A stretch of 64,000 nucleotides of DNA. It comes from Picocystis sp. L7. Its lineage: Eukaryota > Chlorophyta > Picocystophyceae > Picocystales > Picocystaceae. The stretch lies in NCBI GenBank assembly GCA_020975725.1, contig QXJR01000005.1:992001-1056000 (forward strand), read 5' to 3'. Numbering within the stretch: position 1 is the stretch's first letter; each line of letters opens with the position of its first letter. The position numbers and the translations under genes are program-made. Below, piece by piece: positions 22,701-28,969 of this stretch. Below the pieces are notes generated by a model that made no database searches, was not told the origin of the DNA, and saw only the letters and a program-made list of their open reading frames with translations.

Positions 22701-24563
22701 CTCATGGACCGAGTAATCCATCAGTTCGGAAGTCCGCGAGTTGTCCTCACCGACAACGGGCCCCGATTTCGCGAGCTCTTTGATCAATTCCTGATCGAGC
22801 TCGGGGCCAAGCATAAAAGCGGCGCGCCTTACCATAGCCAGACACAAGGAGGAGTGGAGGTGCAGCACCGCACCCTTTTATCCACCCTTCGGGCATTGGC
22901 AACATCACGGCCAGATGTAGAGTGGGACGAGCTGCTTCAAACAGCGTCCTTCTCCTACAACACATCGGTGCATAGAGTCACTGGCTACTCTCCTCATTAC
23001 GTTCTCTTCGGTACAAACGCCAGTTTGCCGTGGACATATTCCCTCCTAAGAGAGAATGCAGACCCTGCGTGCAAGCGACTCCATTCGCTGTTTGACGCTC
23101 GCCGAGAGCTTTATGCTCAAGTGCAAAAACGACACGCCCTCTATCAAAAACAAGTTGAAGATAGATTGAACCGCCAAAGGCAGGTTCGACGCTTTCGCGT
23201 CGGGGACAAAGTCAAACTGCAACGCGGTCTGAAGTCCTCCAGGGACAAAGGAAAGCTCGAGAGCTACTTTGTAGGGCCGTACACCATTGGGGAGGTGTTA
23301 CCAAAGGGAGCTTACCGCTTGGTCCTACCCGACGGCACTCGACATTCCGCCACAGTCAATATCGAACGACTGCATCCCTGGCATGAGAGCGACCATTCAA
23401 AGTTCCCCCATCGCGAACTTACTCCTGAACCTCAAACGGTTCCTCTCCCAAATGGATCAGAGGAAACTCGTTTCCAGGTAGAGCGCTTCTACATACGTGA
23501 TTGGACGACTTTTCCACCTAGGTACTATGTCCAATTTGCTTGTAGCGCCGATGCCCCTCTTCACGAACATCGCGGGTTCGTAGAGGAAACGTCGGATCTC
23601 ATCGACCACGTTTGTGAGATCGAGGAACTCCTCGGGCATTTCCCCGAGCAAGGCATCACCGCACGTAACAAGAGTCGCGTGTCTCGCTACAAGTCCAAAT
23701 TTTATCACCAGAAGAGGCCCATCCTAAAGGATACGTGGCCGTACGCTCTGCCATACACTAGCCTAAGGAAACCGCGCTTTGCGAAACCGCCAAGTACGAA
23801 CTTGGTTGGGCAAGTCGTGCAAGCAAGGTTCTTGCTCGAGCTCATGGACGGCTCAACTCGCCTAGAGTTTTGGACTGGCCTTGTGGAACGCTTTCGAAAA
23901 GCGGCGAAATCTTCTCCCGCTGCTTACGTCATCCGGTGGACGGACGGGACTACTTCCTCCTACCGTCCCGATGACGCACACACGATCCTATTTGATCCTG
24001 TGGCGGCCGTGTACGGCCAAGCTTCCCTCGTCTCGCCAGAGCCACTCGACGATCGGGCTGAGTTGCGCTTAATGGTGGTCCGGGAGGGTGTTGCGCCCAG
24101 CCCTCTCGAGACACCTGTCTTGCCGAGGTTGTCCTTCGACGATGAGGAATATGCACTCAATCGTGAGGCTTTTGAGAGGTTCTCAATTATATTCGGGCCA
24201 TTCACTTGGGACTTGTTTGCCTCGCCAAACAATACCCAATGTCCGGCCTTCTTTACACGGGAGACCAATGCTCTCGCCCAAGAATGGGCTAGTCTTGGCA
24301 ACCTATGGGCACACCCACCCTGTTGCCTAATTGACTCCGTGATAAGCAAGCTGGAGGCCGAACCTAGAGCCCTTGTGACCATGATCACTCCGCATTGGCC
24401 AAAGGCTCCCTGGTTCCCTCGCTTGCAGCATCTCGCTACCTACCAGGAGGTACTAGGGAGGCATGAGGGAATATTCTCGGATGCCCAAGGAAGGCCCTTG
24501 CCTTCCCCTCACTGGGACGTCCTCCTTAGCCATGTCCCTAGGCGGATGCAGGGCCAGGACTAA
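16557..24563 (+). CDS. Ty3/gypsy Gag-Pol polyprotein with LTR-encoded C-terminal domain
   Basis: Single frame of 2,668 codons. Residues 1-57 are encoded inside the 5' LTR. A long basic, low-complexity region precedes a Gag-like domain (about 580-770). A cysteine cluster CALCNRTLDNCAC lies near 940. Protease: FVDTGATHNF (about 1025) and VVLGMDFLV. RT: IVFDYRMLNN, KYPLPLIDD and the YMDD box (about 1398). RNase H: ETDASKIATGAIL and TVLTDN. Integrase: HHCC finger (HADAHFG to CPRCQLLK, about 1937-1980), DDE core (AVDEV, LTDNGPRF, GVEVQH), and a GPY/F-type segment (VGPYTIGEVLPKGAYRL, about 2260). The last about 150 residues (DLFASPNNTQCPAFF, WAHPPCCLI, PHWPKAPWFPRL) lie in the 3' LTR. The start codon is assumed to be the ATG- or near-start in the LTR. 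Confidence 0.88.
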   Translation: MRRRGTKNNNNVPQRSAQRSRAPRRHERTSERARTHADATTLVVFAPQEKEVGAQAPHRSTSFRPRVAAKTMAKKKGKSEGRVGIADGQRPLAAPAVVAVGNADAERSRARPERGAVPPRTAREGFVEEANEKEREMAPKATLAAPTSQQKKPHASGGGREANETVRTPTALAMASPDDGALEGFETLEHRGKKAKRSAAKADLASSDARKLRRDSEATVRPVARADRPVGRTDRADHARSIARARGDVDRTIRLADAPHPGSPLAEAGSGSSLQADAPVGGSPLAGSPVGAAPLATDPGKPRARANRAREALPPAEGSGTKSMDESEDESLRPTYLENLLSDEGEARAKQGPLKDLQDPHVEETLRYVNRPLPVWIMEWGADPRRLTDDELQAVKELKNSYSRECRLLARRAATATSEEKKHSIQRSRTHMMQDLARLEKLCEHELAYREVAIEKERERIELERQREIAGFVRDRSESLRSMAALSPAEAHKLFNSAMDLFDFLRESQPKGSLTQLARSAFQESALDLLVDPLHEESQGPRDKFIERALVRAGVVEEPHEMRPLTATALDPERITRATLPLPPTFDGTKLDRHSLRDWLQSVRDFTSGHSDKEEAQVALAARYLIGSAQRFYKLATQAHPPTTWKQFSSVLRRHYYPDDVGWECVLELARGYQRQGESAEDFYLRMRKEVEGAMESTDPFLRALRTPDGQRRFWEQFFLIMFRAKLRPQLGRLLDNHIRHAQRVGQEIVNGEQLLREVKHFEGQLPSEPQGHQGGGKGKGKSPLMPPLTKGPTYARMAGSGSGQPRYAPSPAPQGLPQEAMVQIPASALTFGQLQAAQGWTRPQGAPPQAPLAPHQRAFKPGGKKKTRRGTSAQKGRLWSSEVSEETHEALDNSNLMTDGELLTMSVPRQRKRTHVSPPCRATYREAPKCALCNRTLDNCACENRYPCPPPLHTSVPVETPKVDAPPEFPLSPGEFHSPLHSTPLSANLPSTIGTLCEFSSGLCTSMVVMLSIAGLSAKAFVDTGATHNFISCRFHDRVCQADPSGRTSTPKRENLTYRLGVGETLHKAPVVNLTFTIDKEKVERPFAVCPLNTYDVVLGMDFLVSFHASLEFPRNVLTFRHQGRKHELRGDSNFASKHGMDAFCSMQEAAQILRSSRKAREGSLFVLIQRLPDLEHEEDDLGKRIASLTLSEDHSLTSQGKKRLDKLLHKYASVFRGKEESFALPPERVSGEVCRIPLDVAKDGPKSRPPIRLSPEKTKACRELIDQLLKDGKMAHSPGSPFGAPVLLIPKKDGRYRIVFDYRMLNNLTIKDKYPLPLIDDLLLDLSTSKFFSSFDVKDGFYNMLVAPEDQYKTACVTPFGQFVWRVMPMGLANAPSIFQRMMNRIVSPLTNTKAYMDDILIHSGSEADHLDHLEAFFQRCKAEHIVLAKEKTALFKKALDYAGFHIGDGRVMMQKRLVEKIENFPRPTSIKENQSFLGLCNYYSSFIKDFPTLAAPLSDINRKAFKGDFVGSWTEVQEDAFQRLKAALVQEPVLVQYDPNRETRVETDASKIATGAILSQLHEDGKWHPVAYYGRKFNDAQRNYSTAEQETLAILQSLVKWKHLLQGRSFTVLTDNTASKYLQTKNADQLSSREIRWLDALAEFTPFEVQYRQGVANPGADALSRTDWDRGQVFRVLHVGPPAEDLIPSLEEILLIEPMLSLDLAVIGTFRSKAARERWMLQYDRARLKAPVRWRTSRPLRFETTSLAEVANRKRLPQAHVVLLADDKHLDLPACDRLLSRLPASTHVIHSATYNGTCARATKSYRLASGLTVRTTLQVNPGTDLRLITLADLLRRSMPLLTIPALVEPPPGPALRAMGGSLEIPSVDPQEEDLYTLVQRAGEKDKAYQALVASPPTKHEVRDNLVWRIDPETDRVCLVVPNDVAVRQRLVDRVHADAHFGAQRTYEQCRQHFVWQGMKSYIIDFVRTCPRCQLLKPSNRPAKHLVHMQEIFPYPFHTIAVDEVVGLPATSRGHNAVLTVTCRFSKYALYFPMHTDWTTHDVAKVLMDRVIHQFGSPRVVLTDNGPRFRELFDQFLIELGAKHKSGAPYHSQTQGGVEVQHRTLLSTLRALATSRPDVEWDELLQTASFSYNTSVHRVTGYSPHYVLFGTNASLPWTYSLLRENADPACKRLHSLFDARRELYAQVQKRHALYQKQVEDRLNRQRQVRRFRVGDKVKLQRGLKSSRDKGKLESYFVGPYTIGEVLPKGAYRLVLPDGTRHSATVNIERLHPWHESDHSKFPHRELTPEPQTVPLPNGSEETRFQVERFYIRDWTTFPPRYYVQFACSADAPLHEHRGFVEETSDLIDHVCEIEELLGHFPEQGITARNKSRVSRYKSKFYHQKRPILKDTWPYALPYTSLRKPRFAKPPSTNLVGQVVQARFLLELMDGSTRLEFWTGLVERFRKAAKSSPAAYVIRWTDGTTSSYRPDDAHTILFDPVAAVYGQASLVSPEPLDDRAELRLMVVREGVAPSPLETPVLPRLSFDDEEYALNREAFERFSIIFGPFTWDLFASPNNTQCPAFFTRETNALAQEWASLGNLWAHPPCCLIDSVISKLEAEPRALVTMITPHWPKAPWFPRLQHLATYQEVLGRHEGIFSDAQGRPLPSPHWDVLLSHVPRRMQGQD

Positions 24564-24853
24564 CCCGAATAGGGACCGGTTTGTCCCCCTTTCTAATAAG
24601 GGCTCTGTGGCCGATGAACCGGATAAATACGTGGCTTAGCCACGGGCGGATTCCCCAATGGAGTTAAGATGTAATATTAATTGCGGCGGAGGGGAACGAA
24701 AAACAACAACAACGTTCCTCAACGTTCCGCCCAACGGTCTCGAGCACCGCGGCGACACGAACGCACGAGCGAACGAGCGCGAACGCACGCCGACGCCACC
24801 ACCCTCGTCGTCTTCGCGCCGCAGGAAAAGGAAGTGGGCGCGCAAGCGCCACA
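24089..24853 (+). repeat. 3' LTR of the Ty3/gypsy element
   Basis: Same 765-bp sequence as the 5' LTR. It is preceded by a G-rich run (about 24076-24088), a possible polypurine-like primer tract. The polyprotein stop lies inside it at 24563. Confidence 0.93.
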
Positions 24854-24857
24854 GGTG

Positions 24858-25360
24858 GGATCACGTTGCATGGGTTCACCCGGCTTCTACTTGTCACGGG
24901 CACCACAGGAAGGAAGAGCCGGTACATGGATGGCACCAAGAGGCGAGCCAAAGGTGTTGGAAGCGAGGAATATAGAAAAGACGTGCTCCCTTGGCTTTTC
25001 CATGAGGGGAAACGGATTTTCAAAAAGAGGAAGTGGACGTTCCAACAAGACGGTGACGGAGCTCATCGAAGCAAGGACACATTGGAGGTTCTAGGCCAAA
25101 TGAGTTTGCGTGAGAACGTTAGATTGGTCCTCGACTGGCCCCCTCTTAGTCCCGATCTCAGTCCGATAGAGAATGCATGGGCTTTGTTGGATGGGAAGCT
25201 GGCCACCATGAAGCCTACCACCCTTGAGGGGCTCGTTGAGGCAGCCAAAGCGGCTTGGTTCGAGCTCTCACAGGCCGGTATGGGCAAGGCCCTCTTGGAA
25301 AGTATGGCACGTCGACTTCAGGAGGTCATACAATCCAAGGGTGGACGAACAAAGTACTAG
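24858..25360 (+). pseudogene. Tc1/mariner-type transposase, C-terminal part
   Basis: Continues the transposase reading frame directly after the Ty3 element and its GGTG duplication. It begins GITLHGFTRLLLVTG, then the second catalytic aspartate in KWTFQQDGDGAHRSKD and the third acidic residue in WPPLSPDLSPIENAW. Thirty-nine residues separate the second Asp from the Glu, a DD39E spacing that differs from the DD34E of classical Tc1 and the DD39D of plant mariner-like elements. Together the two parts would encode about 367 residues, the normal family length. Confidence 0.85.
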
Positions 25361-25959
25361 AGGGAACGAGAAGTGGGGATGTTTAGATCCAGCCGAAATG
25401 TGGATATTTTTTACTAATATTATAACACAGCACCCAGTCTTTCCGCCATTCCCCATTGACATCATGCATGGCCGTGAAACTTTGTCCAGCTTGTACAAAC
25501 ATCTATTACAGCAATGATACAAAGTTTGAGACGATTTCAAGCCAAAATGGGTCGGTGGAGACCAATGTTTGGTCCTGCCGGACTCATGGAATATGTAGGA
25601 CAGCCCCACTAGCGGACAAGTCTGATGGTCTCAAGCGCTGATCTGGCCGTTTTACGCCCTGATTTTTTGCAGAGGGTGTACAAGAATGATTAAAAATATG
25701 CTTACAAAATTACAGCATCAAAAGTGATGTACGTTGCGTTCTACGTGGGTATGTGTCGATTCAGGTTATGGGGCCAATTTACTGGTTTCGGGGTCCATTT
25801 TCAGGGTCGACACCCAAGGGGCTACAGGCACATGTACGACTTCTTTGCAAACGAAATTCCGTCATACTACTACTAGGAGCTCATTATCGATGTGTACACA
25901 ATATCAGGAGCATTCGAACGGTAATCCAACTAGGAAGGCCTTTGTTGTACCCTCTTACC
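25361..25959. other. Non-coding tail of the inner transposon unit
   Basis: About 600 bp between the transposase stop and copy B. AT-richer than the flanks. No gene, RNA or further repeat recognised. Confidence 0.5.
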
Positions 25960-26744
25960 CACCCCTGTGCCACTTTTTTTGGTGGGCTGTGGGGGTACTT
26001 CTGCGTTTCCCACCGCCTTGGCCGGGGACGGCCGATCCAGGCTCAGAGTCTTCGATCCAAGTTGTTCTACGTTTTACGGTGCATCTTTTCGATCGATGAC
26101 ACATGTCCCGAAATGATCTTCCCTGCACGCCTCGGAGCCTTCCCGTGTGGGCAGGCGCGTGGGTCCGTTGGGGTCCCATCTACTAGCGGTCGACGAGTTC
26201 GACTTCAAACCTCTGTATCTTCGCAATGACGTGTTGGATTGACTTGTAAGTGCTCTCGTTCGAAAGCTCTTGTTGCGTTCTTTTGAATGGTGTCATTGGC
26301 ATGCTCTGAAACGGCCTGTGCGCAATTTTAGAGACCAAAATAGGCATGCACCTCGAACAAGGTCCGCCTGACCGGCGCAAAGGGCAGATTTGGATCACAT
26401 CTCCCCAACCACGCCCGGGAAGGGGGCGAAACAAGTCCTCAAAGAAAGAACGGAAGCGGTTTCACGGACGAGAGAAGAGAAGCGCACTCAATCGGCGTGA
26501 TGGGCGTCCTCCGACGCATTCCCATCTGTGGTCCCAAACAGCCCAAATTGGCCTGGGTTTCAAAAGTCGCGAGAGTGAACCCGCACGAGTTCGATGTCAG
26601 GGGCGTGAATCCTGCACGCGAGACCCACACCACCGGAAAGAGCATCGAAAATCATGCTGAGGGAGGCCAAGCACGTGCGGAATGGACCACGAGGCGGCAC
26701 GTGACCCTCTCGGACTCACACGCCCAAAAAGTGGCATAGGGGTG
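25960..26744. mobile_element. 785-bp non-autonomous inverted-repeat element, copy B
   Basis: Same length, orientation and (by eye) sequence as copy A. Left flank TTACC, right flank the G run of the MULE right arm. Confidence 0.78.
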
Positions 26745-26793
26745 GGGGGGGTGAAAATTCAGTCGAGGGGGGGGCCAAAATTCAGTCGCAACC
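26745..26793. repeat. Right inverted repeat of the MULE, outermost part
   Basis: Inverted match of 10523-10571, ending CCAAAATTCAGTCGCAACC. It proves that the insertion at 14257 lies inside the MULE arm and not beyond it. Confidence 0.9.
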
Positions 26794-26804
26794 GGGGGTC
26801 GGAT
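26794..26804. repeat. 11-bp target site duplication, right copy
   Basis: GGGGGTCGGAT, identical to 10512-10522; continues into TGTCCCC, unlike the left flank. Confidence 0.88.
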
Positions 26805-27024
26805 GTCCCCACCACCCACCCCGGATCACGAGTGGACGACAAGGGGACCACCAGTACTCCCTCGCCTACGCCAATGCCCCCCCCACCCCACCCCTCGGTG
26901 TTCCCAGGGTCCGCGGGACGTACCCGTACGTCGCTCCTCTCCCGATTCGAACACCAACGGTGGTGGCCAAGGGACCACGAACCTACACCTTTCGACCCAG
27001 CTTGTCGAACACCGGATCCAGCAC

Positions 27025-27570
27025 ATGGGACCGCCTTCCAAAAGGAGGAAGGATTACGGCACCATGGCCTCGCGCAGAGAAAGGACGGATGGAGGAAAAA
27101 CCAAACCACCGATCAGCGAAACCGTACACAAGCGTTTCGTCTACTGCGTGCTGAGAACGATCGCCAACATGAGACCCGCAGAAGCAGCCGCAGCCATGAA
27201 CCTAAGGATGGGCGTCAACTTCGACCACAAAAACGCCGAAAAACAAAAGTGGACGGACAGGTACGAAGATGACGGGATCCTCGGACTGGTAGAAGACAGA
27301 AGGAGCAGCAACAACTACGTGATCAAACCCGACATGCAAGCGTTCATCAACGAACAGGCACACCGTGGACTCACCCCAAGAGAGATCCAGAACTCGCTCG
27401 AAATCAGACTGGTGGAAGTGGGACAGCAGTCGAGAAAAGTACCTTCGGTGAGCGCCATCAGAAAGAGCATCGGACGCCCACCCATGGAACCCATCCTTCC
27501 CATCGAAGGTGTGGAACACATCCCAAACCCCCTACCCATGGCACACGTCACCGAGCACCACATGCAGTGA
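27025..27570 (+). CDS. Helix-turn-helix protein, transposase-derived DNA-binding domain without catalytic core
   Basis: About 181 residues from ATG 27025. An N-terminal PPSKRRK could act as a nuclear signal. The body contains a double helix-turn-helix pattern like the N-terminal region of Tc1/IS630-type transposases: NMRPAEAAAAMNL, then KWTDRYEDDGILGLVEDRRS, then LTPREIQNSLEIRL and SVSAIRKSIGRPP. The frame ends shortly after, without a DDE domain, so it may be a domesticated DNA-binding factor or a remnant; a further 3' exon is possible. It lies about 220 bp right of the MULE and was divergent from the shikimate-kinase-like gene. Function unknown. Confidence 0.55.
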   Translation: MGPPSKRRKDYGTMASRRERTDGGKTKPPISETVHKRFVYCVLRTIANMRPAEAAAAMNLRMGVNFDHKNAEKQKWTDRYEDDGILGLVEDRRSSNNYVIKPDMQAFINEQAHRGLTPREIQNSLEIRLVEVGQQSRKVPSVSAIRKSIGRPPMEPILPIEGVEHIPNPLPMAHVTEHHMQ

Positions 27571-27875
27571 TGGCATGGTAAGGGAGCACGATGGATCGCC
27601 CAGAAACGGTCGATGAAAGGCACCGCCATGGCAAGCAAGGCACCCGCGACCGTCCGGTGTCACAAGCCGGTGGAAGGACCGAGCAAACACGGTGAACGTG
27701 AACGTTACGAAAAACAAAAACTTCAGCACATCTTGACAACCTTTAGACTTCTAGAAGCCTTTGGACCGCTTCTGCTTCCCAGTGTTATAGATTGAACAGA
27801 CAAACGTGGTCCCTAGCACACTTGCAATTTCGACATGGAAAGATGCTGTTTCCATGTGGACATGCAGAGGATCGA
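27571..27875. other. Intergenic, no gene seen
   Basis: About 300 bp between the convergent HTH gene and the anchored-protein gene. Probably both 3' UTRs. Confidence 0.5.
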
Positions 27876-28500
27876 CTAGCTCGAGTGAGCCCTGTGCCTG
27901 TACATGTATCCCGCCACGAATCCCGCTACCAATGCCATCGTGGGTGCGACTAGTTTCCAACCCGCGAGCTGGAGGGATTGGAAGGAATGCCCGCACGTTG
28001 CCATCTCCGATTCGCTCCCCTTTTCTACACCCGACGGTGTCGATCGTTTCTCTCGCTTGGATGTGGCGTTGGATCCACCGTTTTGTTCCGTGCTCCGGAG
28101 ATCGACCGATCGATCCGAGCTCGTCGTCTGGTTCGAGAGGAATGCGGCCTCTTGGATCTCGTTCTTGTCGTGGGAAGGCAGGGTGGACGTTTCTCCTTCG
28201 ACGGCTCGTCCTGGTTTCTCTTTCGTGGGCGACGGTTCCCGGACTGGTTGCGGCGCGGCGTCGGTCTGATCTTCTGCTGGACAATCTCTCCGGGTGGCCT
28301 CTTGGACGGTTTCTTTCCCTGGTGGAGGGTTGGATTTCGATTGGCGTTTTCGTCGGACGTGGACGAGTCAGCACTTCGGTTCCATCCCGGGTTCGGTAAC
28401 ACCGTTGTTTCGTTTTCTTTTTCTCACCGTTCGCGTTCCCATCGTTCGGGTTGGGTTGGCTTCCATTCTTTCTCTTGTTCCCTTTCTTTTTCTTGGCCAT
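27876..28500 (-). CDS. Small protein with C-terminal membrane anchor, two exons
   Basis: Model: exon 1 28428-28500, exon 2 27876-28318, giving about 171 residues. Exon 1 encodes MAKKKKGNKRKNGSQPNPND and ends G|gtgaga; exon 2 starts after ccaccag with matching phase (109-bp intron). The middle is polar, rich in Glu, Ser, Thr and Lys. The C-terminus is one membrane segment, GWKLVAPTMALVAGFVAGYM, followed by YRHRAHSS, the layout of a tail-anchored protein of the ER, mitochondrion or plastid envelope. No family recognised. The longer unspliced frame over 27751-28500 has no membrane segment and is less convincing. Confidence 0.5.
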
Positions 28501-28969
28501 ACGTGTTGACGTGTCCCTGTGCTCTTCGCGTCTCTTGCCTTGATATCCCTCCCTCGTCCACCACGTGCACGTGCTCTTGGGATCGGCAGCGCGTACGCTC
28601 GTAAACTCGCCGGTGGTCGACTGCGGCTGAGGGTGTCGATCCCTCGTGAGTTTCTTCTCTCATCTCTTTCGTGTTGGTGGGGTTGGGGGAAGACCGAAGG
28701 AACGATCCATCCAAGGGGGTGGATGTCCCGTCGATCCCTCCACTGCGTTCCCTTTTCGATGGGGAGATGGGAGGTCCGATCCATCGGTTCGACCCCGATA
28801 CAGACCCCGCCCTTCCAATCGGGGTTGGATCCTCTTGGGGAGCCATGGTGCTGCTGATCCAACCAAGAGGGATGGGTGTTGCCCTCGACTGGGAAACGGT
28901 TGACTTGGATCGGCTGTCCCTTCCGTTCGATGGGGGGGAAAAAGGGTGCACGTGAAACCCAACACCACG
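28501..28969. promoter_or_regulatory. Intergenic region between divergent anchored-protein and HDAC genes
   Basis: About 470 bp that should hold two promoters. GC-rich with runs of G. Overlapping open frames on both strands lack protein signatures. Confidence 0.4.

Larger units (their letters stand above)
15965..24853 (+). mobile_element. Ty3/gypsy LTR retroelement, looks whole, very young
   Basis: 8,889 bp with 765-bp LTRs (15965-16729 and 24089-24853) that start TG and end CA and look identical, so insertion was very recent. A 4-bp duplication GGTG flanks it. It carries one uninterrupted polyprotein frame with Gag, protease, RT, RNase H and integrase in Ty3/gypsy order, plus an extra C-terminal domain. 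It is inserted in the Tc1/mariner transposase gene. A second copy of the family starts at 58188. Confidence 0.95.
14257..26744. mobile_element. Composite DNA transposon: two 785-bp direct copies flanking a Tc1/mariner transposase
   Basis: The insertion begins CACCCCTGTGCCAC and ends GTGGCATAGGGGTG. At each end is a complete 785-bp unit in the same orientation (14257-15041 and 25960-26744), apparently identical. Between them lie about 2.0 kb of DNA with a Tc1/mariner-type transposase, enlarged to 10.9 kb by a Ty3/gypsy element. The outer flanks are runs of G on both sides (six each; the intact MULE arm has ten), consistent with a target duplication of about 2 bp, but the homopolymer prevents certainty. 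The arrangement resembles a bacterial composite transposon, here with end units that have no protein-coding content. Confidence 0.72.
10523..26793. mobile_element. Mutator-like element (MULE) with long inverted repeats, itself hosting a nested insertion
   Basis: The two outer ends are perfect inverted copies for about 48 bp, beginning GGTTGCGACTGAATTTTGG, and lie directly inside an 11-bp direct repeat. The left inverted repeat runs to 11183. The right one is split into 13642-14256 and 26745-26793 by a 12.5-kb insertion at a run of G residues. Taken together the arms are about 660 bp long and close to 99% identical by eye, so the MULE arrived recently. Without the insertion the element is about 3.8 kb and carries one transposase gene. 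It sits between two divergent host genes, in what was about 380 bp of shared upstream DNA. Confidence 0.88.

Noticed and set aside
14257-26744. Reading the two 785-bp direct repeats as LTRs of one retroelement
   Set aside because: They have CA...TG rather than TG...CA ends, inverted termini within each copy, no primer or polypurine signals, and the enclosed original gene is a DNA transposase.
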